Source: Flavimaricola marinus
Lineage (GTDB): Bacteria > Pseudomonadota > Alphaproteobacteria > Rhodobacterales > Rhodobacteraceae
DNA length: 59,772 nucleotides
Direction: 5' to 3'
NCBI RefSeq assembly: GCF_900184895.1
Contig: NZ_FXZK01000015.1
Location: 1-59,772, forward strand
The notes beneath the pieces were generated by a model. That model was given only the letters and a program-made list of their open reading frames with translations. It was not told the DNA's origin and searched no databases. Shown here piece after piece: positions 48,987 through 58,778 of the stretch; within the stretch, counting starts at the first letter, position 1, and the number at the start of each line of letters is the position of its first letter. The translations under genes and the position numbers were made by a program.

Positions 48987-49967
48987 ATGACCACCCCCTC
49001 CTCTGCCAGCACGAAAATTGGGAACGTTCCCAAGTCGCGGGCGGCCGGTTACCCGATCATCGAGTCTCGTGGCGACAGGTTTCGGGACGGTGTGCGCAAA
49101 TGGTGGCCCTACTACCTGATGCTCGCCCCCGGTCTGATCTATTTCATGGTGTTCCACTATCTTCCCGTATGGGAGGCGAAGCTCGCCTTCGAGGATTTGC
49201 GGATCATCGGCCCCAACATCTGGGTCGGGCTCAAGCACTTCGCGCAACTGTTCACGTCGCCCGCCTTTGCCCAAGTGCTGTGGAACACCTTGATCATCTC
49301 CGCGATGAAGATTGCCTTCGTCTTTCCTCTGCCAATTCTACTGGCCCTGCTGATCAACGAAGTCCGGAACCCGCGTTTCCGTCGCTCCGTGCAATCGGTA
49401 ATCTATCTGCCCCACTTCCTGTCGTGGGTGGTGATTGCCGGCATCTTTATTGCGGCGCTCTCGTCTTCCGATGGGGCCGTGAACGATCTGCGTGACGCCT
49501 TCGGTCTGGAGCGGCGCAGCTACATGACCGACGCAGGGGCAATCCGCTGGGTTCTGGTCTGGTCCGAGGCGTGGCGCTCTGCGGGATGGGACTCGTTGCT
49601 CTACTTCGCCGCGATCATGGCGATCGACCCGGCTCTCTACGAGGCCGCCGAAATGGATGGCGCGACCCGCTGGCAAAAGATGCGACACATCACCTTGCCC
49701 GGAATCGTGCCCACCATCGCGACCTTGTTCATTCTTAATGTCGGGTTGTTCCTGCACGCCGGCTTCGATCAGGTCTTCAACCTCACCAACGACGCAATCC
49801 GAGACCGCATCGATATCATCGACACCTACGTCTACCGCCTTGGAATCGGCGGCGGGCAGTTCAGCCTCGCGACGGCAGCCGGACTGTTCAAGGGCGTCAT
49901 TGGCATGATCCTGATGATCGGCGCGCATACGCTGTCCAAGCGCCTCACCGGCAAGGGGGTCTGGTAA
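48987..49967 (+). CDS. ABC transporter permease, LplB type (CUT1)
   Basis: A 326-residue inner-membrane permease. It has six helices beginning with WWPYYLMLAPGLIYFMVFHY, and the EAA loop YEAAEMDGATRWQKMRHITLP that docks on the ATPase. AGGAGG lies 6 bases before the ATG and overlaps the lacI stop. The first 30 residues are poorly conserved and include a LacI-type palindrome in the DNA (codons for IGNVPK), so a second start further in, after the operator, is conceivable. Confidence 0.9.
   Translation: MTTPSSASTKIGNVPKSRAAGYPIIESRGDRFRDGVRKWWPYYLMLAPGLIYFMVFHYLPVWEAKLAFEDLRIIGPNIWVGLKHFAQLFTSPAFAQVLWNTLIISAMKIAFVFPLPILLALLINEVRNPRFRRSVQSVIYLPHFLSWVVIAGIFIAALSSSDGAVNDLRDAFGLERRSYMTDAGAIRWVLVWSEAWRSAGWDSLLYFAAIMAIDPALYEAAEMDGATRWQKMRHITLPGIVPTIATLFILNVGLFLHAGFDQVFNLTNDAIRDRIDIIDTYVYRLGIGGGQFSLATAAGLFKGVIGMILMIGAHTLSKRLTGKGVW
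49018..49033. promoter_or_regulatory. LacI-type operator inside the permease gene
   Basis: TTGGGAACGTTCCCAA is a perfect 16-base palindrome sharing its 14-base core with the operator at 47915-47930. It lies 31 bases inside the first permease gene. It could act as a roadblock to transcription, as a DNA-loop partner of the first site 1.1 kb away, or as the operator of a promoter in the end of lacI. Confidence 0.75.
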
Positions 49968-50860
49968 TGGCCCGACAAAACCGGACCGGACTCGAGCGGA
50001 TGGAAGAGGCGATCATCGCCTCGGTCCTCATCGCTCTGGTTATCGTCACAGTGCAGCCGATCCTGAACCTTTTGGCGATTTCTCTTTCGGACCCGGCGAA
50101 CGTGCCCGGGATGGGCGGTCTGACCATCGTGCCGGACGGTTTTTCCATCGACATCTGGGCGCTGCTCGCACAACACCCGGCGGTTCAGAGAGGCTTGATG
50201 AACTCTCTCCTGATTACCGTGGTCGGAACCGCGCTCAATCTCGTCTGTACCGCGCTCATGGCATGGCCGCTCTCTCGGAAAAAGCTCCCCTTCCGACGCA
50301 CCATCTTTATCCTGGTTCTGATCACGATCGTCTTCGAACCCGGCATTATCCCCGATTACTTCGTCATGCGGCGACTTGGTCTGCTCGACGACTACGCGGC
50401 CGTCATCCTCTACAAGCTGGTCAACGCCTGGTATCTGATCATCCTGATCCGCTTCTTCGAGGAAGTCCCGGAAGAGCTGATCGAGGCGGCGGAGCTCGAC
50501 GGCGCCAATCCATTCCAGGTGTTCTGGAAAGTTGTCCTGCCGCTTGCGAAACCGGCCCTTGCGACGATTACCCTGTTCTACGTCGTCTACCACTGGAACG
50601 ATTTCCTGCGCCCGATGATCTACTTCAACGATCAGGACATGTGGCCGCTTCAGGTGGTATTACGTCAGTTCGTCGTCGTCGGGGACAAGGCCGCAATCGT
50701 CGGACTACAGGCGATGAACAGCTACGAGGGCGCGAGCCAGATCGATTTCAAGGCGTTCCGTGCGGGCATGATCCTGTTCACCATGCTGCCGGTCCTCGCG
50801 ATCTATCCGCTCATACTCAAGTTTTTCACCAAAGGCACCATGTCCGGTGCCCTCAAATGA
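49967..50860 (+). CDS. ABC transporter permease, YtcP/LplC type (CUT1)
   Basis: A 297-residue inner-membrane permease, the partner of the LplB-type subunit. It has six helices and the EAA loop IEAAELDGANPFQVFWKVVLPLAKPAL. The segment MNSYEGASQIDFKAFRAGMILFTMLPVLAIYP is typical of the YtcP group, which serves oligosaccharides and glycosides such as rhamnogalacturonan pieces. It starts at the base after the previous gene's coding end (one-base overlap of TAATG). Confidence 0.9.
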   Translation: MARQNRTGLERMEEAIIASVLIALVIVTVQPILNLLAISLSDPANVPGMGGLTIVPDGFSIDIWALLAQHPAVQRGLMNSLLITVVGTALNLVCTALMAWPLSRKKLPFRRTIFILVLITIVFEPGIIPDYFVMRRLGLLDDYAAVILYKLVNAWYLIILIRFFEEVPEELIEAAELDGANPFQVFWKVVLPLAKPALATITLFYVVYHWNDFLRPMIYFNDQDMWPLQVVLRQFVVVGDKAAIVGLQAMNSYEGASQIDFKAFRAGMILFTMLPVLAIYPLILKFFTKGTMSGALK

Positions 50861-50898
50861 CCCGAGTGTCGAAACCCGCATCTTATGGGAGGAACCAG

Positions 50899-52317
50899 AT
50901 GCATAAACTGACAACGAGCCGTCGCGCTCTTCTAGCCGGTATTGCCGCCTTGCCGGCGGCAACCCTGCTGCCACGCATCGCGCATGCCGCCAGCGGCAAG
51001 GTCCGCATCGTGATGAAGGACTTGCTGACGTCGAACCCCGAAGACGTCGCTCATATCGAGCGTATTCAGGCAGCATTGGCCGAACGTGGGCACGACATCA
51101 CCCTCGAGATCGTCGACTTGCCCTCCGAAGGCTACGCTGAAAAGCTCAACCTGATGCTTCTGTCCGGTGACATCCCGGACCTGATCTACTTCCAGGGCGG
51201 GGACGAGCAGATCTCCAGCCAAGGGGTGCTTCGGGATCTCAATCCGCTCATTGCCGAAACCGAATACCTCGCCGATGCGCTCTGGCCGCATAACGAAGCG
51301 CGGATGGCCAACTATCCCTACCTCATGTATGTCTATCCGCCACGCACGAAGGCTCCGGTCATGCGCGCCGATCTACTCGCCGCCACCGGCATGGATGCGC
51401 CGACAGACCTCGATGGCTGGGACGTCATGTTGCGCGCCATCCCCGGCACCGCTCTGGACGGGACGCCGGTCACGCACGGCATCATCACGCCCAACAATAC
51501 CGCCGAGATGGACGCAGTGTTCGACCCGGCGTTCGGTGTCACTTCGACCTGGATGAAGAACGATGCGGGCGAATGGATCAGCAGCCGCGTGAGCGACGCC
51601 GAGCGGGAGAAGCTGCGCTGGTATGCGAGCCTCTATGCCGACGGCACGCTGGACCCTGAATTCATCACCTCGAACTGGGAAGTGAAGGAGGACAAGTTCT
51701 ACACCGGTCAGGTCGGGGTCGTCATGGGCACCGCTGGTCCAGTCGTCGGCATCTACGAAGCCAAGATGGCACAGGTCAACCCGGGTGCAGAATTGATGCT
51801 GCTCACGCCGCCCGCGGGCATCCAGGCGATCGACGTCAGCAAGGAAAGCCGAGGCTTCGCGATCCCTGTCACGACAGAGAACACCGATGCCGTCATGGCC
51901 TTCCTCGACTTCATAGCAAGCCCCGAGGGGCAGTTCTTCGACCGCTTGGGCTTCGAGGGCACGCACTACACCCGTGACGGCGACACCCTGACTGCAACCG
52001 ATCGGTTCGGCGAATGGTATCCGCGGTTCATCATCACCGATCCGTCAGTCTACACGCCGCCACTCAGCGCCCTGTCACCGCTCGCACAGGCCTCGCTCGA
52101 TCAAGGCGTGGAATACTTCCGGCCCGACAACAGCTTTGTGTTCCCGCCAGAACTCGCGGCATCCGTCGACGCGGCCGAAAGCTTCTACCGCACCGCAGTC
52201 TTCCGCTTCGTGTCGGGCGAGACCTCGGTAGAGGACGACTGGGATGCCTTCGTCGACGGCTGGATGGCCGAAGGCGGCGCGGAAATGACAGACTACGCCC
52301 GGACCGTTCTGGGATGA
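50899..52317 (+). CDS. Extracellular solute-binding protein (family 1, LplA-like)
   Basis: A 472-residue periplasmic receptor for a CUT1 importer. The N-terminal signal has a twin-arginine pair (TTSRRALLAG) and ends RIAHA near residue 30. The mature protein starts GKVRIVMKDLLTSNPEDVAH, with conserved LNLMLLSGDIPDLIYFQGGD and GWDVMLRAIPGT. GGGAGGA lies before the ATG at 50899. Its stop overlaps the next gene by 4 bases. LplA-like receptors tend to bind larger glycosides; the ligand is unknown. Confidence 0.88.
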   Translation: MHKLTTSRRALLAGIAALPAATLLPRIAHAASGKVRIVMKDLLTSNPEDVAHIERIQAALAERGHDITLEIVDLPSEGYAEKLNLMLLSGDIPDLIYFQGGDEQISSQGVLRDLNPLIAETEYLADALWPHNEARMANYPYLMYVYPPRTKAPVMRADLLAATGMDAPTDLDGWDVMLRAIPGTALDGTPVTHGIITPNNTAEMDAVFDPAFGVTSTWMKNDAGEWISSRVSDAEREKLRWYASLYADGTLDPEFITSNWEVKEDKFYTGQVGVVMGTAGPVVGIYEAKMAQVNPGAELMLLTPPAGIQAIDVSKESRGFAIPVTTENTDAVMAFLDFIASPEGQFFDRLGFEGTHYTRDGDTLTATDRFGEWYPRFIITDPSVYTPPLSALSPLAQASLDQGVEYFRPDNSFVFPPELAASVDAAESFYRTAVFRFVSGETSVEDDWDAFVDGWMAEGGAEMTDYARTVLG

Positions 52318-53534
52318 CCGCAGACGAGAATTCCGCCGAAACGCGCGGCCCCGATTTCCGGGGCCGCGTCCATGCGGTCGTTCATGGTGTCGCCTATGGC
52401 GATGCCATGGGCGCTCCGGTCGAGAAACTTTCCGCCGCCGAAATCCGCGAACGATACGGGCGGGTCACCTCCTTGCGGACCGAATGGCATCGCACCGGAC
52501 AGTCCGAACAAGCCCGTCAGGGTCGGATACGCGGTCACGGCATCGTCACCGACGACACGGGGATGACACTTGCTCTCATGCGGATCTATGGCCGCGAGCG
52601 CCGCCATCTGGATGCCTGGGACATGGGCACCGGCATGGTGCGCGAGATCACCTGGGAGCGGCACTGGGTGCCCGAATTGCAGCGTGAAGCGGCTCTGATC
52701 GAGCGGCTCTTCTATCCCGAGAAATGGATCTTTCAGCGCCATCAGCTGTCCGGATGCGATCCGCGCCAAGGTGGCGTCGGCAACATGGTCAACTGCGGTG
52801 CAGCAATGTACATCGCCCCCGTCGGCGTCGTCAACGCAGGCGATCCGCAGCGCGCCTATGACGAAGCGATCGCTTTTGCGATGGGGCATCAGCAAAGCTA
52901 CGGCCTTGAGGCTGCAGGAGTTCTCTCCGCAGCCATCGCGCAAGCGTTCGTTCCGGGCACGACGCTGGATCAGGTCATCCGAACCGCGCATGACCTGGCC
53001 CACGACGGCACCCGTTCGGCGATCGCCGCAATCGTCGAAATCGCCGAAACGCTCGCAGCCAAAGGCGCCGGGCCCGACGAAGTCACCGCGGCGTTTCATA
53101 CTGCGATTGCACCCTTTTCCCCTATGGGCGACGACCTTGTTCACACGCCGGAAAAGGCAGGTCGGGCGAGCAATGCCTACCAACCCTCCCGCCTCCTCTC
53201 GATAGAGGAACTGCCATTGGCTCTTGGTTTCTGTCTGACGGCCGGCGGCAATTTCAAACAAGCGGTGGAAGACGGGATCAACTCCGGCCGCGATACCGAT
53301 AGTATCGGCGTCATGGCGGGCGCCATACTCGGTGCACTGCACGGCCCGTCCGTGATCGACCCCGAGGATGCGGCGCTGCTTGATGACGCCAATCGGCTGC
53401 AACTCGGCGCCGCTGCCGACCACTTCACCGACGCCGCATTGGCAATACAGGCAAACGACGCCGCAAGCGCCAAAGCGATCCTCGCCGCCCGCCGGGCACT
53501 ATCTAATCCAGCCAAGGACAAGGCCGCCGAATGA
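52314..53534 (+). CDS. ADP-ribosylglycohydrolase-fold protein 1
   Basis: A 406-residue all-helical enzyme of the ADP-ribosylglycohydrolase (ARH/DraG) fold. The metal-binding motifs are present: TDDT at about 79-82 (GIVTDDTGMTLAL) and SGRDTDSIG near 324-332. Family members cleave N- or O-glycosidic bonds of ribosylated substrates with two metal ions. No signal peptide is present, so it acts on imported substrate in the cytoplasm. It is joined by ATGA overlaps to both neighbours. The substrate is likely the compound carried by the transporter, not ADP-ribosylated protein; this is inference. Confidence 0.87.
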   Translation: MTADENSAETRGPDFRGRVHAVVHGVAYGDAMGAPVEKLSAAEIRERYGRVTSLRTEWHRTGQSEQARQGRIRGHGIVTDDTGMTLALMRIYGRERRHLDAWDMGTGMVREITWERHWVPELQREAALIERLFYPEKWIFQRHQLSGCDPRQGGVGNMVNCGAAMYIAPVGVVNAGDPQRAYDEAIAFAMGHQQSYGLEAAGVLSAAIAQAFVPGTTLDQVIRTAHDLAHDGTRSAIAAIVEIAETLAAKGAGPDEVTAAFHTAIAPFSPMGDDLVHTPEKAGRASNAYQPSRLLSIEELPLALGFCLTAGGNFKQAVEDGINSGRDTDSIGVMAGAILGALHGPSVIDPEDAALLDDANRLQLGAAADHFTDAALAIQANDAASAKAILAARRALSNPAKDKAAE

Positions 53535-55618
53535 CGCCAGAAACGCTCCGCGCAAAAATCTATGCAGGCCTGCTGGGCAAGACCGCCGGCGTCCGTCTCG
53601 GCGCGCCAGTGGAACCCACCGCCTGGGACCATGACCTGATCCGAGCCACCTATGGTGAGATCACCGGCTATGTTCGCGACTACCAGAATTTCGCCGCCGA
53701 CGATGACACGAATGGCCCCTACTACTTCGTCCGCACCCTGTTCGACGAGTTGGAATTTACCGCCGAAGCGGCAGGGCGCACTTGGCTCGACTACATCCCC
53801 GACGGTCACGGCATGCTGTGGTGGGGCGGATTTGGTATCTCGACCGAACAGACCGCTTTTGAAAACCTCCAAAACGGTATCGTGCCGCCCAGAAGCGGAT
53901 CAATCGCGCAGAACGGTCTGATCTCGGCTGAGCAGATTGGCGGACAGATCTTCTCTGACTGTTGGGGGTGGGTGAACCCCGGCGATCCTGCCGAGGCCGC
54001 ACGTATGGCGCGCATCATGGGCAGCGTCTCCCACGACGGCGAGGCACTGGAGGGAGCGGCCTATGTCGCGGCCGCCAACGCCGTCGCCTTTGACACGGCT
54101 GACATTCAGGCCGTCCACCGAATGGCACGCGCATATGTCACCGACGGCACAGCCTATGCCGCGGTAATCGACGCGGTTGCGGCCTTCCACGCATCAGAGC
54201 CCGACGATTGGCGCGCCTGCTTTGCAATGCTCGAAGCCGATTTCGGCTACGACAAATGGACGGGTGTCTGCCATGTCATCCCCAATGCAGGCGTCGTGGT
54301 GCTGGCACTTCTGTATGGCAGGGGTGACATGCCCCGCACCATCGAGATTGCCACCATGTGCGGCTGGGACACGGACTGCAACGCGGGCAATGCAGGCTCC
54401 ATCGCGGGCATCGCCCAAGGGGTGCAGCGCAGCTGGGACAAATATCGAGGGCCGATTAACGATATCCTCATCGCCTCCGGTGTAACGGGGGCGGCCAATA
54501 TCGTCGATCTGCCTTCCTTCGCACGCGATCTCACCGTGCTTGCCCTGCGAGACCGGCCCTTTGACATTCCGGCATACTGGGTATCGGCGGTCGCCCTTCG
54601 CGGTGTCGATTTCGACTTCACCCTGCCCGGCGCAACTCACGGTCTCCGGGCTGCCGGCTCGCACCGGTTGCGCACCCTGCCGGGCCTTACAGACGGGGCG
54701 CTGACTGTTCAGGTCGATCGCTGGGCCGGCACCAATGGGAGCAAGCCCGGCGACACCGGCCGTGTGTTCTGGAAACCATTCTACCGAGAGGCGGATTTCG
54801 ACGACAACAGATACCGCCCGATGCTGTCACCTATCGTGGCCGCAGGACAGACCGCGACATTCACCCTGCGCGGCGGCGCAGCGATTGAGGGCCCACGCAC
54901 CGTGCAGTTCGTGCCCTATGTCCGGCATGCCATGACCGGCAAAGTGACCGAACTGGGGACATGGACCGACCTGCCCGAAGACTGGCAGGAGGTGAGCTTC
55001 ACGCTGCCTGAGAGCGACGAGGCAATCGATGAGATCGGCCTCATGCTGCGCCAGATGGACCCAACCCGCGTCTTGATGCGGTTCGAGATCAAGCGCCTGC
55101 GCATCGAAGGCCCGGGCCAGACCCGGATCGTTCCGGCGTTGGAGGCGCCCGAATGGGGGGCGGTCTCTCGGTTCTCGTTCAATCGCGGAACATGGACAGT
55201 GCAAGACACGATCACCGGATCAGCTCAGACAGATGCAGACCTTTGGACGGGGCACCCATATGCGACAGATCAGACCGTTTCAGCAACTTTGGAAAGTCGC
55301 AGTGGCGACAGCCACCTTGTCACCGCGCGGGTGCGAACTGCCTGCCGGTTTTATGCTGCAGGGATCGAAGGAGGACGAGCGGTGATCCTGTGTGAGGACC
55401 ACGGAACTCAGATCCTGGCCGAGGCGCCCCTGCCGGACGACATAGCGGAAAAGACGACCCTCTCACTGACCGCCAAGGGCGATAAGCTCTCGCTGACCAT
55501 AGACGGCGTCGCAATACTCGAGGCGATCGATAATCGTCATCCGCGCGGCATGGCGGGGCTACGCCTCGGAGGTCCCGGCCGGATGTCCTGTAGCGCCTTT
55601 TCGATCGAGGAGCACTGA
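53531..55618 (+). CDS. ADP-ribosylglycohydrolase-fold protein 2, fused to a C-terminal beta region
   Basis: A 695-residue protein. Residues 1-350 are an ARH-fold domain with ADDDT at 56-60 and GWDTDCN at about 278-284, so the two metal sites look intact. Residues about 355-695 are an extra region of beta-rich character, including [34 protein letters not shown] and a final concanavalin-like segment ([20 protein letters not shown]). It may bind carbohydrate. It is cytoplasmic, with no signal. It overlaps the first ARH gene and is followed after 2 bases by the ATPase gene. It is not a recent duplicate of the first copy, from which it differs strongly. Confidence 0.83.
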   Translation: MTPETLRAKIYAGLLGKTAGVRLGAPVEPTAWDHDLIRATYGEITGYVRDYQNFAADDDTNGPYYFVRTLFDELEFTAEAAGRTWLDYIPDGHGMLWWGGFGISTEQTAFENLQNGIVPPRSGSIAQNGLISAEQIGGQIFSDCWGWVNPGDPAEAARMARIMGSVSHDGEALEGAAYVAAANAVAFDTADIQAVHRMARAYVTDGTAYAAVIDAVAAFHASEPDDWRACFAMLEADFGYDKWTGVCHVIPNAGVVVLALLYGRGDMPRTIEIATMCGWDTDCNAGNAGSIAGIAQGVQRSWDKYRGPINDILIASGVTGAANIVDLPSFARDLTVLALRDRPFDIPAYWVSAVALRGVDFDFTLPGATHGLRAAGSHRLRTLPGLTDGALTVQVDRWAGTNGSKPGDTGRVFWKPFYREADFDDNRYRPMLSPIVAAGQTATFTLRGGAAIEGPRTVQFVPYVRHAMTGKVTELGTWTDLPEDWQEVSFTLPESDEAIDEIGLMLRQMDPTRVLMRFEIKRLRIEGPGQTRIVPALEAPEWGAVSRFSFNRGTWTVQDTITGSAQTDADLWTGHPYATDQTVSATLESRSGDSHLVTARVRTACRFYAAGIEGGRAVILCEDHGTQILAEAPLPDDIAEKTTLSLTAKGDKLSLTIDGVAILEAIDNRHPRGMAGLRLGGPGRMSCSAFSIEEH

Positions 55619-55620
55619 TC

Positions 55621-56685
55621 ATGGGACACATCGTCTTGGAGCAAGTGGGAAAATCCTACGGCGGTGCGGACGTGCTGACCGGGATCGACTTCGAGATATC
55701 GGAAGGTGAGTTTGTCGTCCTTGTCGGCCCCTCTGGCTGCGGAAAATCCACCCTTCTAAGGATGATCGCCGGGCTCGAGGACATAACGCATGGGCGGATA
55801 ATCATCGACGGCACGATCGCCAACCGAATTCCGGCAAAGCAACGGGGCCTTGCCATGGTGTTCCAGAGCTACGCGCTCTATCCACACATGAACGTCGCCG
55901 ACAACATGAGCTTTGCGCTACGCCTTGCACGCGCGCCCAAGGACGAGATCAATGCAAAGGTCCAGAACGCCGCCGCGATCCTCGGCCTGACCGACCATCT
56001 CGAACGGCTGCCGCGCGAGCTTTCGGGCGGCCAACGGCAACGGGTCGCCATGGGGCGCGCGATCGTGCGTGACCCCGAAGCTTTTCTCTTCGACGAACCG
56101 CTGTCGAACCTCGACGCCAAGCTGCGCGTCCACATGCGATCCGAGATCAAGAAACTTCACCAACGCCTTGGCAAAACGATGGTCTACGTCACCCATGACC
56201 AAACCGAAGCGATGACGATGGCCGACCGGATCGTGGTCCTGAATGAGGGAGGCATTGCTCAGGCAGGTCCGCCCGAAGACCTCTACAACAACCCGGTTTC
56301 ACTCTTCGTCGCGAGCTTCATCGGCTCGCCCGAAATCAACCTTTTGGAAGCAAAAGCAGCCGGGCCGGCGGCGGTTCATGCCTTGGCAAAGGACGGCACC
56401 CGCTTGGCTCTCCCCCACGCACTCGACCTTCCCGAAGGGACACCGATCACCTGCGGAATCCGCCCTCAGACCATGTCGTTGGACCCAAAGGGGATTCCGG
56501 CGGAAGTCACCCTGGTCGAGCCGACAGGCGAAGCGGTCGAAGCCTCGCTCCGACTGGCAAACCAGCATGTCCTGGCGGTGCTGCCGGCCAGTGCGCGTCT
56601 GGCACCGGGCCAACAGGTGACAATCGGATACCCTTCTGAGCGGATGTTTGTCTTTGATCCCGTCACCGGGGCGCGGATCGCATGA
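55621..56685 (+). CDS. ABC transporter ATP-binding protein, UgpC/MsmK type
   Basis: The 354-residue ATPase of the CUT1 importer. Walker A is GPSGCGKST at about 36-44, Q-loop [13 protein letters not shown], signature [14 protein letters not shown], Walker B AFLFDEP and H-loop [10 protein letters not shown]-terminal TOBE domain ([12 protein letters not shown]) allows regulation. GAGGAG precedes the ATG. It is placed after the ARH genes instead of next to the permeases, but in the same operon (ATGA overlap with the CoA-transferase gene). Confidence 0.93.
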   Translation: MGHIVLEQVGKSYGGADVLTGIDFEISEGEFVVLVGPSGCGKSTLLRMIAGLEDITHGRIIIDGTIANRIPAKQRGLAMVFQSYALYPHMNVADNMSFALRLARAPKDEINAKVQNAAAILGLTDHLERLPRELSGGQRQRVAMGRAIVRDPEAFLFDEPLSNLDAKLRVHMRSEIKKLHQRLGKTMVYVTHDQTEAMTMADRIVVLNEGGIAQAGPPEDLYNNPVSLFVASFIGSPEINLLEAKAAGPAAVHALAKDGTRLALPHALDLPEGTPITCGIRPQTMSLDPKGIPAEVTLVEPTGEAVEASLRLANQHVLAVLPASARLAPGQQVTIGYPSERMFVFDPVTGARIA

Positions 56686-57899
56686 GTTGGCAGCGCGTCG
56701 ACTGGGCACCAAATTCGACCGGCCCTCTCACAGGCGTCCGGGTTTTGGACGCGTCGCGGCTCGTCGCAGGCAACATGTGCTCGCTACAGATGGCGGATTT
56801 CGGCGCTGACGTCGTCAAGGTGGAGCCGCTGCCTTCCGGGGACCCGCTTCGGGCATGGGCACAACGCGGCGTGTCCACGTTCTGGAAGGCCTACGCCCGA
56901 AACAAGCGATCGGTCGGGCTTGATTTCCGTGCAGACGGTGCCGTGCCGCTCCTTGGGCGGCTGATCGAACAGGCGGACGTGTTCATCGAGAACTTTCGCC
57001 CCGGCACATTGGAGAAAATGGGGCTCGCACCCGAAGACCTCATCGCCCGGCACCCCGGACTGATCGTCCTTCGCGTCTCTGGTTTCGGTCAAACCGGACC
57101 CTATGCGCCCCGTCCCGGCTTCGGGACGCTCGTCGAGGGGATGTCCGGTTTCGCAAGCCGCAACGGTATGGCCGATGGGCCACCCTTGCTGCCGCCCTTG
57201 GCCCTCGCGGACATGATCGCTGGTCTGTATGGCGCAAATGCCGTCGCAATGGCGCTGCGAGCAAGAGACCAGAGCGGCCGGGGCCAGATCATCGATCTTG
57301 CCCTGCTCGACGCGATGACCTCCGTCCTCGGCCCCGAGGCGATGGACTATGCCCTCACGAGCAAAGTGAAACCGCGCGTCGGCAACGCGTCAAATACAGC
57401 CGCCCCGCGCAATGCCTATCGCAGCAGCGATGGGCAGTTCATCGTGGTTTCGGGGTCGATGCAGAGCATGGCTGAACGGCTGTTCACGGCGATCGGTCGG
57501 GCCGATCTGATCAGCGATCCCCGTTTTGTCAGCAACGCGAAACGATTGGAAAACCGCGACGCACTCGATGCGATCATCGGTGACTGGTTTGCAAAAATCA
57601 GCCGTGCGGAAGCTCTCGACATTCTCGGTGCAGCGGGCGTTACCGCCTGTCCGCTGAACGACATTGCGGACATCGCCGACGATATCCACTTCCGCGACCG
57701 TGGGCTCTATGTCGAGGTGCCGGATGCAGATCTCGGACATGCCGCCATCCACGGGCCGCTGCCACGCCTTTCCGCGACGCCGGGCAGCTTGCGTTCACCC
57801 GCTCCGACCCTTGGCGAACACACCGACGCGGTCCTTGCGGAATGCGGGCTTTCCCCTGCCGAGATTGCTGCTGCTCGTGGTATGGGCTTGGTCGCATGA
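56682..57899 (+). CDS. Family III CoA-transferase (CaiB/BaiF type)
   Basis: A 405-residue enzyme that moves CoA between carboxylic acids through a glutamyl- or aspartyl-linked intermediate. It opens [20 protein letters not shown] with [18 protein letters not shown], then [11 protein letters not shown] and [15 protein letters not shown]. The catalytic aspartate is most likely D177 in [12 protein letters not shown]. Overlaps on both sides by ATGA fix it in the operon. With a CitE-like lyase next, the acid activated is probably a hydroxy-dicarboxylate such as a malate or citramalate type; this is inference. Confidence 0.9.
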   Translation: MSWQRVDWAPNSTGPLTGVRVLDASRLVAGNMCSLQMADFGADVVKVEPLPSGDPLRAWAQRGVSTFWKAYARNKRSVGLDFRADGAVPLLGRLIEQADVFIENFRPGTLEKMGLAPEDLIARHPGLIVLRVSGFGQTGPYAPRPGFGTLVEGMSGFASRNGMADGPPLLPPLALADMIAGLYGANAVAMALRARDQSGRGQIIDLALLDAMTSVLGPEAMDYALTSKVKPRVGNASNTAAPRNAYRSSDGQFIVVSGSMQSMAERLFTAIGRADLISDPRFVSNAKRLENRDALDAIIGDWFAKISRAEALDILGAAGVTACPLNDIADIADDIHFRDRGLYVEVPDADLGHAAIHGPLPRLSATPGSLRSPAPTLGEHTDAVLAECGLSPAEIAAARGMGLVA

Positions 57900-58759
57900 T
57901 CTGGCGGTCCCTGCTCTACGTGCCCGCGAATGTGCCTGCCTTTGTGCACAAAGCACAATCGCGCGGAGCTGACGCCTTGATTCTCGATCTCGAGGACAGC
58001 GTCGCCGACAATGCCAAGCAAGCCGCCCGAAAAATGCTGTCAGAGAATTGGGAGGCCCTTCGTAGCGGCCCTTCGGACCTGATCGTCCGCATCAACGCTC
58101 CATTACGCGACGCGGTTCGCGACCTCGAGGCAGTCGTCCGCCCCGGTCTTGTCGGCATTTACCTGCCAAAGATCACCAGCCCGGATCACCTTCGAATTCT
58201 TGCAGCACTCGTGTCCGAACTGGAGGCAGAGCGAGACATGCCGGCCGGTGGCATCGGCCTTGTCCCTATGATCGAAACGCCGTCTGCACTTGAACAAGCC
58301 TTCCCGATCGCCACGGCGTCCCCGCAAGTCGTCGCCATCACGCTCGGTGGAGAAGACCTCGCAACGGCCTGCCACATGACTCCCACACCCGAGGCGCTTT
58401 TTGCCCCCCGTCAACGAATTGTCTTGGCCGCACGTGCCGCCGGTATTTCACCACTCGGCCTGCTGGACAGCCCTGCGAACCTCGATTCTTCAGGGTTGGC
58501 AGAACTGGCCGTCCGCTCCCGCCAATTCGGATTTGACGGTGCGGCTGTCATTCACCCCGCAGCCATTGATCCACTCAATACTGGATTCTTGCCCGACGAC
58601 GCCGAGATAGCAGAAGCCCGCCGCATCGTCGAAGCGCTCGACAACGCTAACTCCCAAGGACGCGCCTCCGCACGGATCGGAACCCGAATGATTGATCTGG
58701 CCATGCGGCGACGCGCTGAAGCCATAATCGAGCGGGTCAGAACGATACGCGAAAAGTAG
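57896..58759 (+). CDS. CitE-like (HpcH/HpaI family) CoA lyase
   Basis: A 287-residue TIM-barrel lyase. RSLLYVPANVPAFVHKA and ADALILDLEDSVADNAKQAA carry the phosphate and metal residues, and GIGLVPMIETPSALEQAF and VVAITLGGEDLA complete the site. Relatives cleave citryl-, malyl-, citramalyl- or related CoA esters to a short acyl-CoA and a keto acid. The ATG overlaps the CoA-transferase stop. It is the last gene of the operon; an IS remnant starts 20 bases downstream, so the operon may once have been longer. Confidence 0.88.
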   Translation: MIWRSLLYVPANVPAFVHKAQSRGADALILDLEDSVADNAKQAARKMLSENWEALRSGPSDLIVRINAPLRDAVRDLEAVVRPGLVGIYLPKITSPDHLRILAALVSELEAERDMPAGGIGLVPMIETPSALEQAFPIATASPQVVAITLGGEDLATACHMTPTPEALFAPRQRIVLAARAAGISPLGLLDSPANLDSSGLAELAVRSRQFGFDGAAVIHPAAIDPLNTGFLPDDAEIAEARRIVEALDNANSQGRASARIGTRMIDLAMRRRAEAIIERVRTIREK

Positions 58760-58778
58760 TAATCTTAGCGAGGCGAAG

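Noticed and set aside
52293-53423. 376-residue open frame on the minus strand across the first ARH gene
   Set aside because: Antisense to a gene with intact TDDT and DTD motifs and ATGA overlaps to its neighbours.
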